A stretch of DNA of 64,000 nt from Setomelanomma holmii (lineage: Eukaryota; Ascomycota; Dothideomycetes; Pleosporales; Phaeosphaeriaceae). Where the stretch lies: contig ML978180.1 in assembly GCA_010015745.1 (NCBI GenBank), positions 62,001-126,000 on the forward strand, written 5' to 3'. Shown here piece by piece: positions 54,282 to 64,000 of the stretch (position 1 is the stretch's first letter; every line of letters begins with the position of its first letter). Below the pieces are notes generated by a model, which was not told the DNA's origin, did not search any database, and was given only the letters and a program-made list of their open reading frames with translations. A program made the translations under genes and the position numbers.

Positions 54282-54435
54282 CGACACTATCTTAGTTCAG
54301 AACATATAAGATCGTCGAGGTATATTGTCGACTGTGGTCAGGCCTGAAAAGACTCAAATTCGGCCACATGCTCCGCACCTGCCACCCTACCGCAAAAAGG
54401 AGATCTGTATCTTGGCGTTGAACAAGTGTGATCTT

Positions 54436-54620
54436 CTTCAAATTTTCAACAGCTTGAGGATCGCTAGCCTGGGTTAGGATGTGGCGATTATACCACACTG
54501 AAGACTTCTAGGCTGGTACATTACGTGATATTGAAAGTATACTGAGGACCTCCAGCCTGCGACATTCAGTGCCCGTAAGAGTGTACCGACAACCCTCAGG
54601 CTAGGTGATAGTCGCAGAAG
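54436..54620 (+). repeat. Degenerate ~45-nt repeat array B
   Basis: Same unit and orientation as array A. Units near 54498 (CTGAAGACTTCTAGGCTGG), 54542 (CTGAGGACCTCCAGCCTGC) and a partial one near 54594, preceded by CTTGAGGATCGCTAGCCTGGG, which matches the lead-in of array A. Units differ by many substitutions, so the array is old. Confidence 0.6.
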
Positions 54621-55544
54621 AAGTGAAGATCAGTCTCCAATTCGTGAGACCAAGTCACCTTCACCTCGGGAGTGGTGGTGTCTGACGAAGTGATAGATGT
54701 CTGTAACTTCTGCGACATCGAGATGTAATCACCAGTCCCTGCTTCTAACCTCGAGACCTGAAGCTCATGCATCTCCGTTCTCCCCGCATCCTTGATCGAG
54801 ATACATACACACACACCAAAGACATACGATGACGCCGTTGTATGAGATTGCAAAGGCTTCCAGGATATGTCTCGAAGGGCCACCGACCACATCATCCGAC
54901 GAGCTTACCATACAGGCGACCGTCCTCACACCTTCTATGCTCCGCAGTGGCATCCGAACCACGTCCGCTATTCACCGTGTCCGATCAAAAGCATGCCCTG
55001 AAGCTCTGCCGAACCTTACGCGCCCAGTCTTAGTATTCCTGTTGCCCAAGCACTTCCGATATCGATAATCATAGTGGTGGTAGCAGCTCCAGGCAGCCGA
55101 ATGAGCCATGCTGCGTTGCTTTGGTATACACTGCAGCACCTTGGACGCGCGTCTCTGCGCGCTGGAGTGTTGACGCGATGAGCGGGGCCGATACACCTTT
55201 GCAGTAACGCAGCAGCGGCAACTGAGGAGCCACCATTAGGGGTCAGTTTCATATCGTTTGCTGTTGTTTCGCGTTTCATATAGACGAGTTGACATCTTCT
55301 GACGTTTTCGAGATGAAGGTAAAGCTGCTTTGGGCGATCCCGATTGGGAAACCGTCACGCGACGCGCCCATTCGGTAATTTAGCATGACGTAGCCGCTGC
55401 AGGGTCCGTGCCGCAGCTCAAACACAGCCCCGCCTCATCAGCAAAACCAAGGCAGCCGCCATCAACACAGCACCATTCCCATCGCCTCTCACAGAAGTAG
55501 TCGAAACACCACTTTCTCAAGGATACCACATACATACCGCCAAA
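54621..55544. other. Intergenic
   Basis: About 0.9 kb without a recognisable gene on either strand. The final 100 nt, C/A-rich, form the leader of the next gene. Confidence 0.45.
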
Positions 55545-55930
55545 ATGTTCAACCTCGTCCTCTCCGCGCTGCTGCAGCTCTCCTTCTTCATGCTCGCTGA
55601 GGCGGCACCTGTGTCAGCTCAATCTGCGAAGCCGTGGCAAGCTGGTACCGGTGGTGGTATCGTTGGATTCATCGTCTTGGTTCTTGATATCATTGCCTGG
55701 AGTAAGCACGGCCATTCCCCACCGCGTTTGATGTCGAGAAGAAATGTTACCAATGGGCCATTTGCTGACGTGTATGTGCCGCAGTTGAGATCTTCAAATC
55801 GAACCGCCCGGTCCCCAACAAGGTCCTTTGGGCTCTCGTCGTCTTCCTCTTCCCAGTCGTCGGCATGCTCATCTACTACCTTTTCTCCAACCGCCAGGCT
55901 CACAACACCTACGAGCCTATTCCTGCGTAA
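55545..55930 (+). CDS. Small PLDc_N-type membrane protein
   Basis: Two exons, 55545-55701 and 55785-55930, joined over an 83-nt intron (GTAAGC...GCCGCAG); product 100 aa. It has a signal-peptide-like start (MFNLVLSALLQLSFFMLAEA), a second helix (GIVGFIVLVLDIIAWIEIF) and a third (KVLWALVVFLFPVVGMLIYYLF). The last two with the linking KSNRPVPNK match the two-helix PLDc_N / cardiolipin-synthase amino-terminal domain (PF13396), which occurs alone in many small fungal proteins. No catalytic HKD motif is present, so it is not a phospholipase. Location is probably an internal membrane or the plasma membrane; role unknown. Confidence 0.8.
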
Positions 55931-56637
55931 ATGCGATCTCTCGACAACACAGCTACCCTCATCGAACAGTCTGACGGAAGAGTGGAGACCGGGATCCCGC
56001 AGATAGGAATTCGTAAATCCGACAGGTACATAAGGAGGCCAATGACGGACGGTTGGAGGTGGTTCATTGATGGCGATTGCTCGATGTATGAACTCAAGGG
56101 CTATGCGGGCGTTTATTGATATCATTTCGTCTCACAGCAATGATCAGGTCTTCAAAACTTATCAAACTTGCATCGTTAAAGTTCTCAACTGTTATGTTGG
56201 CCACTCCATTCACACACTTTCTAGACGGTGACTTCAGAATGTACATGGTTTCCTACGGATGGAAGCCTGTGGAGAAGTGGCGGGACATTCAAAGCAAAAC
56301 TTGCAGAATACGGCGAGTAAACGGTAGGCTACTGCTGGTGGGCGTTCGCTTGGAGTGTTCGTGTCGGGATCGCTGCTGACATGCTCGCAGACAAAGCTAC
56401 TGCCACTGCCGATTTTGACTTCGAGTTGAATAGTTTACAGGACAACATCACGCTCCACAATGAGGTCGATTACAATACTTTCAGAAAGGTCCTGATGTCA
56501 ACGTAAGAGTGGAGTGATCTGTGGTCTATTGACTACTTCAACATACTGTACAACTTCAGGATTACAGTATCCAAGTCTTGGAAGAAGCACCGATCTCGAG
56601 CCTACCTCATCAACGAATATCCAAACATTCTATACGC
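55931..56637. other. Convergent intergenic region
   Basis: About 0.7 kb between convergent genes. Plus-strand frames at 56116-56379 and 56395-56515 have some coding-like composition and possible splice sites, but no family match; not called as a gene. Confidence 0.4.
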
Positions 56638-58009
56638 TCAAACCTTGCCTAGGATACCTTCAGGAGTCACCAACCTACTCGAGAGCGCGATGAAACCGCC
56701 GACCATGCTTAACACCCCACTGAAAATCGAAACCTGAGAAAAGCTATGGTACTTGCTAATCAGCGCACCATTGACCGGTGGACCAATAAGGACTGCGAAC
56801 GCCGATAAGCCCATTCCCATACCCATATAAGTCCCAAGATTTCTTGGATCCTTTGTACAAAGCGAGATGGCAGCTGAAGCGGAGGAAATGATAGTGCCAG
56901 AGATGAAGCCGAAGAAGCCAGAATACACAATGATGGCAGCGTTCGTCTTGGGCTCATTGATGCAGAACACCATGATGCCGGTGCCTACGCCTGCGAAAGC
57001 GAACGTGTTCAGACGGCCGAGCTTATCCGCAAGTATACCAGGGATGATGCGACCGAAGGTGGATGTGGCGTTGACGATTGCTAGCAGGTATGAAGCAAGT
57101 TGCGTGCTCATGCCTCGCGAGACAGCATAGGTGGGGATATAGAAGACCGGCACCCACATACCCATCATCATGAAGAACAAGGCGACTATCAGCATAACGT
57201 ACTTCCTGTCCTTCCATGCGGCACCAATGAAGAAGGTCGTCTTGCGGGGAGGTACTCTTGGACTGATGATCGCACATGCGAAGAGCATGAAGGGTAGTAT
57301 GATGAATGCGACAATCCGAATGGACCAGCCGAAGCCGATGTGCGAGCCGTTCAGTAACTTTGACAACACGATCGGAAAGACCACGCCGCCGATCGAGGAG
57401 CCGGAAGCGACGATGCCCATTGCAGCTGCGCGCTTCTTGTCGAAGTACTGAGATACAACCGCGAATGCCGGAAATTGGAGAAACGCGACGGCCGAGCCCA
57501 TCAGGACGCCTTGGGCGAGCATGAACTGCCAGTACTTGTCGCACAAGCTGACCATCACTAGGCCAAAGACGTAAGTGATCGTGGCGGGACGAAGAATCTG
57601 TCTTCTGGTCAGGACGATACACAATATCGTGAAGGTAGACAGGACTCACCAAAACTCCGTATCGATCGAAGATTGGCCCACCGAGCGCACCTCCACTAAA
57701 TTGTATGAAGCTGGACAAGGAGCCTATCCATGCGATCTCACCTGCCGTACGATCGCGTAACTGGTGAGTGCTATAGTACTCCTGGAGCACACCAAAGCAA
57801 CTTGTGAAGCCTAGGCAGCCAAAGAAGATGCAGAAGCCTCCAAACGCGTTGACCCAGGCTCGCGCACCGCCGTCAGGTGCAGGGCCGAACTTGGAGATGT
57901 CGTTGTCGTCGATCTTGGATATGTCTGCAGCTTCATGAGACGAGTTCGATTCGAGATCGCGTTGGGCGCTTTTCTCAAGATCTGGGATGGAGGTTTTGGG
58001 TGAAGTCAT
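56638..58009 (-). CDS. MFS transporter, monocarboxylate-transporter-like
   Basis: Predicted 12-helix plasma-membrane transporter of 439 aa. Exon 1 is 58009-57650 and exon 2 is 57597-56638, with a 52-nt intron (GTGAGT...CTGAC...ACAG). A charged cytosolic amino terminus is followed by PDGGARAWVNAFGGFCIFFG, the DGGxGW-like signature of the MCT (SLC16-type, Mch) family. IFDRYGVL-ILRP is the loop 2/3 motif. Exon 2 has YFDKKRAAAMGIVASGSSIGG, the conserved central motif, and NATSTFGRIIPGILADKLGR. Substrates of fungal members include carboxylates, riboflavin and metabolites, so none can be assigned. It is divergent from a Zn2Cys6 regulator 340 bp away, a common arrangement for a transporter and its regulator. 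Confidence 0.93.
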
Positions 58010-58349
58010 TGTGCAAGAAGTTCAGTGATGAATATCGAGATTGTGTTTGGAAGCTGCTTGAGTATGATAAGGATGAAGCTGATGAACACTGCAGAAACCT
58101 ATCTTTCTGCCGCATTATATACAATGATCAAGGAGATCATAGTGTCATCGGAGGAGAGTGTGTTGCTTTTCGGTCTCGGACATAACGGTGGCGGTGTTGT
58201 GGATGGATTCTGTGATTCGTCTGATCTCCGTTGGGACCGAACCGCTAACGTCATAGGGATTGCGACCGATGATCCCCGCTCCGCGCTCCTTCATAACTCC
58301 TCCCTCCCCACGGATGATTTGACGTCTTCAATTCTCTCGCATTTTCGTT
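58010..58349. promoter_or_regulatory. Shared promoter, MFS transporter / Zn2Cys6 factor
   Basis: A 340-nt gap between divergent start codons. On the minus strand TATATAATG lies at 58115-58123, about 110 nt before the transporter ATG, a good TATA candidate. Regulation of the transporter by its neighbour is inferred only from arrangement. Confidence 0.5.
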
Positions 58350-60739
58350 ATGGCGGAACAAGCACGAAAGCGCAAGCGCGCTGCGATGTAAGTTCAAGCT
58401 CACTATCGCTCATGGAAGTCGTTCTAGCAGATGCTGCCCACGTTCGCGCAGTGGCGGGTTGCACGCGCTGAACCCTTTGTGGGTCAATTGGCCTGAATAT
58501 AGCAGAAGTCTCTCAAATTCCAACCCTCTCAATTTTAGCACTCGCTGAAGAGATATGAGCATCCGTATTCGATAGCGCTCACAAGACATGTAGCTCATGT
58601 ACATTATGCCGAAAGCGCAAGATCCGTTGCAACCGGGAAACGCCATGCAGCAACTGTGTAAGATCGCGGAATGCGAATTGCATGTACGAGACCGAGGTAC
58701 CGAAGGCTTCGACACCAAGACCTATTGCTTCAGCACCATTGTGGGACTCGTCAAACGCCATGACACCTAGCTCAACAACTAGTATCTCATCCATCGAGCT
58801 CGAAGCAATGAGATGCCAGGTTGCGGAACTGCAGAAAGAACTCTGGGCATCAAAGCAGCCTGTATATCTTCAGTACCCTAATGATATGGCGTACGGACTG
58901 CCAAAGAGCCGCGAGACCCTTCAGCCTTCCCTGAACAGCGCCACGCCAATTCAGTTGGTTCACGTCATGAGCGGCCTAGCTGGCCGTATTGACGTTCTCG
59001 AGGACACGCGTACTTCAAACTCTGGACATCCAATTGCAAGAGGCATAGCGCATAAGAACAGAATATTTGGGCAAAGTCATTGGATGAACGGCTTTGTGGT
59101 GTTTCGAGATCTGATTGAGATGCTTGAGCCTCACATGAGGAATAGCACGATCCTGCTGCCTTCAATATATCGCGCGAAGATATTAGCGCGAACAATAAAA
59201 ACACAAAGGTCTCCTGATTGGCCTACAGCGTTGCAGGCCGAGCTACCTGGACGAGATGTATGCGACAGACTCGTATACCATTACTTTCGCACCGTTGAAA
59301 CACTCTACCGTATTCTGCACATCCCAACGTTCAGAAAGGACTACGAGGCGATTTGGGTTGATGGACCAACTCCCAGTACTGGTTTCATGGTTCAGTTTAG
59401 ACTAGTCCTGGCCATTGGTGCGATTTCCTACGACGAGAATTGCAGTCTGCGCGCAGACGCTACGCGATGGATTTGCGAGGCACAAACATGGACCTCTAAC
59501 CCGAGCTCCAAATCGCGCTTAGGCCTTGAGTATTTGCAAATCAATATCTTGTTGCTACTCGCCAGAGAACTCGTTGATATAGGCTCCGAGATGGTGTGGA
59601 TCACAGCTGGCTCATTACTGAGAGAAGCCATATACATAGGACTGCACAAGGATCCTTCACAGCTCCCGAGACTCAATCAACTAGATTGCGAGCTGAGGCG
59701 TCGGATTTGGAACACAATTCTGGAGATCAATCTGCAATTCAGCTTGATCGCCGGCGGACCATGCCTGATCTCCTTAGAGGACTTTAACACAAAACCGCCT
59801 GCCAACTTCGAAGACGAGGTCCTGGGCTTGCCAGACACAGCACCCGCCCCAGAACATATTCTGACCTCGACTTCACTGGCCATCGCACTGCGGAAGACCC
59901 TGCCGGTCCGTCTTCAGGTTGTCAAGTTCTTGAACGACATCGCGACAACTGGTACATATGAAGAAACTCTTCGCTTGGACGCCGATGTGAGGGCAGCGCA
60001 TAAAACACTTCGTCACACGTTCCAAAAATTCTGGCTTGGCAAGCCTGGCGGAGCGACCTCAACCTTTGCAGCAGAGGCCGCGGAGTTCATCATGCAGCGC
60101 TATATTTCTTCGCTTCACGTACCTTACTTTAACCCATCGCTACACGACGCTGTGTACGCATTCTCCCGAAAAGCAGTTCTGGATACCTCCCTCAAGATAT
60201 GGTACCTCGCCTGCCCTACACCACAATCTCTATCCGATCGCTCCGATCTACTCGATGGCAAAGAGACCGACATGACTCGTCTTTGCCGCTGCGGGGCGGG
60301 CTTCTTCCGCGCATTTACCTTCCATGCGTCTACCTTCCTGACTGCCGAACTCCGAGCTCAGTACCAAGAAGACGACACTATACCGCGTCCTGATCTACTT
60401 CAAATACCTCAAGAGGCTGCTGATCTGGTCCTTCGGTGTCTCGAAGCCGGCGAGACTGGTATCAAGGGTTATTTACTTCTTCGCGTATTTGGTGCGCAGA
60501 TAGACGGGATAAAGCGCCGACTGGGCAAAGATGAGATGATGTCGGTGCTCGGCAAGGCTGCGGAGGACGCGGTCAGTCACTGCTTGCCTTTGTTAGAACG
60601 GATAGCTGGGGTATCTGAGACTTCGGCTGCTGACAACATCGATGCTGTCGATTTCGACTTCCAGGTATCGCCAGACTTCTTGGAAGACTGGGATCTTGTC
60701 ATGTCGGACGTGTTCAATTTTGAGGCTATATCTACCTGA
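58350..60739 (+). CDS. Zn(II)2Cys6 transcription factor with fungal_trans domain
   Basis: Exon 1 is 58350-58387 (MAEQARKRKRAA). The intron 58388-58593 is 206 nt (GTAAGT...ATGTAG). Exon 2 is 58594-60739. The product is 727 aa. The zinc cluster Cys15-Cys42 reads CTLCRKRKIRCNRETPC, then SNCVRSRNANC; it is only seen when the first exon is joined. A coiled linker (IELEAMRCQVAELQKELWASK) should mediate dimerisation. The fungal_trans domain (PF04082) spans roughly 220-430 with YHYFRTVETLYRILHIPTF, LREAIYIGLHKDP and ELRRRIWNTILEINLQ. The long intron is the least certain part of the model. It probably regulates the divergent MFS transporter (inference from arrangement). Confidence 0.92.
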
Positions 60740-60909
60740 AGCTATACAGACCAACCTTTCGCGTCAAGTCTCGCTGCCGGCGAACACACACAGATCGCTT
60801 GCGCGATCAAAGCTCCTCCCAGAAAATTGGCCATCGGAGAGTAACGTATGATGTCTGGTCGCGCAACAAATGGAGAGTTGGTAACATTCACTCCGCTTTA
60901 CTTACTCGG

Positions 60910-61380
60910 CTATCTCGTCTCATCGTCAATTTCCTTCTCCACCTCCGCAATCAGGTCGTCGAACTCCTTCTCATTGATTTCCGCAGCGCGAACTTCCAGG
61001 ACCGTGAGTTCCGCCTCGACCCGATTCTGCTGTGTCTCATCCACTCTCTCGAATATCTCGTGCCACTCTCTTAACTTGTCCTTCAGTGCATTTGTCAGGC
61101 CTGCCGGAAGTGATCCCAAAACCGTTGCCTTGTACCGTTTCGATGACGTTACAAAGTCGAGAAAGTTGATGACTTTCTTCTTCTTCCTATCCTCTGCTTC
61201 CTCCAACACAGCATCAATCTCATCATGGTCGAGATTGAGCTCTGCAACTTTCCGTACGTAGGCTTTCTTATTGCGTTGTTCGTTACTGCTTCCGCGTGGG
61301 ATGTGTTTGGCTCTCAGGATATCTATTACTTGATAATATGTGTAGTTTTTGCCGATCTGGTCTGCTGTCAAGGGTGCCAT
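60910..61380 (-). CDS. Hypothetical helical protein, 156 aa
   Basis: Single exon starting MAPLTADQIGKNYTYYQVIDILRAKHIPRGSSNEQRNKK. The amino part, Y-x-Q-V-I-D-I-L-R-A-K-H-I-P-R-G, looks like a small SAP-like or helix-extended-loop fold, and the rest (VAELNLDHDEIDAVLEEAEDRKKKKV, LKDKLREWHEIFERVDETQQN) is charged and helical, likely a coiled coil. No family is recognised. Balanced codon use and the clean ATG support a real gene. It is convergent with the upstream Zn2Cys6 factor, with only 170 nt between stops. Confidence 0.65.
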   Translation of the reverse strand: MAPLTADQIGKNYTYYQVIDILRAKHIPRGSSNEQRNKKAYVRKVAELNLDHDEIDAVLEEAEDRKKKKVINFLDFVTSSKRYKATVLGSLPAGLTNALKDKLREWHEIFERVDETQQNRVEAELTVLEVRAAEINEKEFDDLIAEVEKEIDDETR

Positions 61381-61629
61381 GCCGTAATGATCGGGTCCAT
61401 GTCGTGGTTTCAGTATTCACGTGTTCGTCCTAGGTCTATTTAAGCATCCCAATATGTGTTTGCTATGGAAAATACAGGTAGATACCAGCTGCATAGATGA
61501 TAGCCAGAATATTGCCGAAGCATCGAGGAGATACACCAACGCTGGGTAGGCAGCGAATGTGGCGGCATTGTTGCTACCATACACGAGCATTTCTAATTTC
61601 TACTGTAAACATGCACTTTCTAGACAGAA

Positions 61630-62574
61630 TCAGCCAAGCAACACAACCTTCAGACGTTCCGCAATGATGCTGTATGCTTCGTTCCTACACTCTGCCGCCT
61701 CTGTGCCTGCTTTAGCACCCTTGTCAAAACCATGCCACATATCTTCGAAGCACTTGTACACTACGTCCCTTTCCCTAACCTTTACTTTCCGTGCGAATAC
61801 TCCCGCCTCTGTACTCAACTCGTCTCCTTCCGCCGTAAAGACAACCACCGTTCCCGGAAACGCATGTAACAGTGCATACGCTGGCGACACAAGCGGATCA
61901 GTTCGCGATTGTGTTTCAGGCAAGTAACACCCATCCAAGAAATTTCTCATTCGTGGTGCCATGAGATTGATAGGCTTAGGCACGCTCAGCCCTTCGTTTG
62001 GTATATTCTTATCCGTCGCTGGGTACACCGCCGCTACTGCCTGGATCTTGACACCTGTCTCTGCCACTTTGCTGCGTCATGCGCCAGCAGCTACCAGTGC
62101 TAGTGTTCCGTCTGCACTGAATGCCGATACGGCGACATTCCTCGGGTCGAATAACTTGGGTTGTGTAGCAATGTAATTCAGTGCATCCTTCACGTCGTGC
62201 ACGGCTGCTGGAAATAGATGCTCGGAAGCTTTGTGGTAGTCAGCGTCGATAACATATATCCCGAGATCTGATACCATGCGTGCGCACAACAGTGCATCAC
62301 TGCCATGGATGCCGGTGAAGACGAATACGCTGCCATGCCAATTCACTAACACCGGTTTGGGCATTGATATGGTTGAAGGGGGCTGGTCGAGGGTCGTGTC
62401 GATGTTGCGGTCAGAGTCTCGCGAGGGTACAGAGATCCTCGTGATGCGGAGATTTGGATAGAGATCGGGTATGCGTGCGGTCTCGCGATGCATTGGGCTA
62501 AGCTTGAAATACATTACTGTACGAACGATGGTTGCGGGGACTTTTTGGCGTGCGTATCCAAGGTATGTTGACAT
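61630..62574 (-). pseudogene. Alpha/beta-hydrolase-3 (HSL-type esterase) pseudogene
   Basis: One minus-strand frame covers a fungal alpha/beta-hydrolase fold-3 protein of about 314 aa, interrupted by TGA at 62077-62079 and continuing in the same frame. The oxyanion-hole HGSGFVF of the family is HGSVFVF here, and ADYRKAPEHPFPAA appears as ADYHKASEHLFPAA. The nucleophile elbow GFSAGG is AFSADG, so both conserved glycines around the serine are lost. The acid/His part (VVVFTAEGDELSTEA, MWHGFDKG) is still readable. The stop plus loss of several invariant residues means it is dead and under relaxed selection. Most changes are C-to-T or G-to-A transitions relative to the family consensus. Confidence 0.8.
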
Positions 62575-63162
62575 GTTGGAGATCCTAGCGTGTCTGAGAA
62601 ATTATAGTGTGAATTTTGCTCAAAATGTTGCGACCAGCGTTGGTGAAGTGTGGTGAAATGGTGAGAATTGATCTTAGTCCGTGGTGCACAACAAGCCATA
62701 CTTGAGCTGTGCTGCATCTCAACTGTCACGAATGCTATTGTACATGAACTCGGATATCTGCTGTACAAGTAAGCGGAGTTCTTGTAATGTCCGTACGTGT
62801 CATCAAATGTACGTTCCGCTGGTAATGGATGCAACTCCAAGGGCTCGGCCGAAGCATCGCCGCCTTGCGGCCGAGCCACGATGGCTGTACTATATCCAAA
62901 GACACAGACTCGTCGAAACAACCAACCAAGACCCCATAAATGACAGTATTACACGGAAGCATTCACGCGATGGAGTGCAATAGGCATTATGTAAGTTGTA
63001 ATACATCATGTAAGCACTAAGTAGGAAGATGACCAAGACTGCAAACTGACGACGCGAAGAAGTATATTCAAGAATGAAGGTATTTACAAAATTTGATGCT
63101 CCAGCATCGTTCTTCATCATTCATTCAAGCACAAAATAGCCATTGCACAGACCGCGAGTCGC
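62575..63162. other. Intergenic with strong hairpin
   Basis: About 0.6 kb between the esterase pseudogene and the pectate lyase, both on the minus strand. It contains the hairpin at 62842-62877. The minus-strand frame 62514-62921 has no family features. Confidence 0.45.
62842..62877. repeat. Perfect 10-bp GC-rich hairpin
   Basis: GGCTCGGCCG (62842-62851) and CGGCCGAGCC (62868-62877) are perfect inverted repeats around a 16-nt loop. Nine of ten pairs are G-C, so the stem would be very stable in RNA or single-stranded DNA. Confidence 0.8.
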
Positions 63163-64000
63163 TTAGAAGGTAACAACACCAACGCCGGCGCTCTTCGCAG
63201 TGATGGCGCAAACGCTGGCGGCAGCATCGGTGGTGTATGCGTAAGAAGGCTTGAACGAGCCAGTCTTGGTGATTTGAGTGGGCGAGTTGGTGAAGATGTT
63301 GCCGGTCTCGACAGAATAGCCCTCCTCTTTGGAGTCAAGGTTGGTGACAACAGCCTTGTCGACGTTGGTGAACGAGTTCTGCTCGACGAGGACCTGAGCG
63401 CCCATACGAGAGTTGATTCCAGAGATTCCGCCGTTGTAGCAGGAGCTGTAGACATGGCCCGTACCGAAGCGAATTGAGGGAAGACGCGAGTTGACGCTGG
63501 TGAACTGGTTGTGGTGATAAGTCACGTGGAGCTTGCCGGTGTCCTCAGCGGCGTTGTTGTCAGAGTGACCGACGAGCGAGCCCTTCCAGTGGTCATGGAA
63601 CTTATTCCATGAGAAGGTCAATTGATCGGCGCCGTGCTTGGCGTCAAGCAGACCATCGTATGTGTCCTTGTCGCCGGTGATACCGACAGACGAGAAGTCG
63701 TTGTGGTCAATCCAGATCTTGGTGGACGCATCAATGTCGATAAGATCCTTGCCCTCGGGTGCGCGGTAGAGCTTCAAGTTGCGGACGTTGACCTTGCTGA
63801 CCTTGCGCATCTGGAAGCCGCTGTCCGTCAAGCCAGAGTTGGAGCCGACACCAAGGACCGAGGTGTTGGCAACGAGCTTGATGATTCCACAGCCAGAGAG
63901 TTGGCCGCTGATCTTGATAACACCGCCAGCCTTAGCAGCAGTAGTCAAGGCAGCGAAGGTGGTGACAGCGGTGCCAGCACCGCTTCCACACCCGTGGTTC
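63163..64000 (-). CDS. Pectate lyase, PL1 family (5' end outside window)
   Basis: Secreted, Ca2+-dependent enzyme that cleaves plant pectate by beta-elimination. The 3' end is at 63163; translation runs to the window edge (NHGCGSGAGTAVTTFAALTTAAK...), so at least the signal peptide and first strands are missing. At least 278 codons are visible with no intron. Right-handed beta-helix motifs include KLYRAPEGKDLIDIDASTKIWIDHNDFSS (the vWiDH region), DGLLDAKHGADQLTFSWNKFHDHWKGSLVGHSD (Ca2+-binding aspartates) and RLPSIRFGTGHVYSSCYN with the catalytic arginine. C-ending codons and low gaps suggest good expression. It implies a plant-associated or saprotrophic life style. Confidence 0.93.
   Translation of the reverse strand, partial: NHGCGSGAGTAVTTFAALTTAAKAGGVIKISGQLSGCGIIKLVANTSVLGVGSNSGLTDSGFQMRKVSKVNVRNLKLYRAPEGKDLIDIDASTKIWIDHNDFSSVGITGDKDTYDGLLDAKHGADQLTFSWNKFHDHWKGSLVGHSDNNAAEDTGKLHVTYHHNQFTSVNSRLPSIRFGTGHVYSSCYNGGISGINSRMGAQVLVEQNSFTNVDKAVVTNLDSKEEGYSVETGNIFTNSPTQITKTGSFKPSYAYTTDAAASVCAITAKSAGVGVVTF

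Noticed and set aside
56116..56740. Possible small spliced gene convergent with the MFS gene
   Set aside because: Fragments with coding-like composition exist, but frames do not join convincingly and the last part overlaps the transporter 3' end.
1..64000. Transposons, CRISPR arrays, rRNA genes or a biosynthetic cluster
   Set aside because: No transposase, reverse transcriptase, LTRs, phased direct repeats, rRNA-like sequence, PKS/NRPS or terpene synthase could be found in the window.

Overview
The window looks like a chromosomal segment from a filamentous ascomycete (Pezizomycotina; a dothideomycete-type plant- or rock-associated fungus is a low-confidence guess). Genes lie on both strands and are separated by 0.2-2 kb. 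Introns are mostly 43-110 nt with GTAAGT-like donors, CTGAC/CTAAC branch sites and CAG/TAG acceptors. Fungal families are present: two Zn2Cys6 regulators, a HET-domain gene, a caleosin, and a PL1 pectate lyase that runs off the right edge. Exon boundaries below were deduced by reading frames across splice signals.

Layout. 1-8.9 kb: a Zn2Cys6/polyQ regulator, a HET-domain pseudogene with three in-frame stops, and a zinc alcohol dehydrogenase with a clear promoter. 9.3-16.8 kb: uridine kinase (URK1 type), the GID8 LisH-CTLH protein, Ppg1 phosphatase and a proline-rich unknown protein. 16.8-24.5 kb: a non-coding stretch with a thrice-repeated 19-mer, an NmrA-like Rossmann protein, an F-box-like protein, an unknown protein, a wrecked FAD monooxygenase and an ECM4-type glutathione transferase. 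24.9-36.1 kb is a dense block of conserved eukaryotic genes: NUP49, FIP1, U2A'/LEA1, VPS15 and ALG2. 36.1-39.7 kb: a caleosin flanked by two decayed tRNA-Gln-like sequences. 39.7-50.8 kb: IML1 and LST4, two TORC1-pathway genes in tandem. 50.8-54.6 kb: a gene-poor, degenerate tract with a Snf2 helicase relic, a RING-like gene of uncertain integrity and two arrays of a diverged minisatellite of about 45 nt. 55.5-64 kb: a small PLDc_N-type membrane protein, a divergent MFS transporter/Zn2Cys6 pair, an unknown coiled protein, an alpha/beta-hydrolase pseudogene, a strong hairpin and a partial pectate lyase.

Functionally the intact genes are housekeeping (mRNA 3' processing, splicing, nuclear pore, N-glycosylation, vacuolar PI3-kinase) plus nutrient and stress signalling (IML1, LST4, VPS15, GID8, PPG1). 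The accessory genes (HET, FAD monooxygenase, esterase, Snf2 relic) are decayed. In three of them the reading frame is still largely continuous but punctuated by TAG/TGA codons, so decay has been mostly by point mutation. I found no intact transposon, CRISPR array or rRNA, and no clear novel multi-gene system. The best candidates for follow-up are the nonsense-riddled genes, the 50.8-54.6 kb tract and the repeated 19-mer locus.
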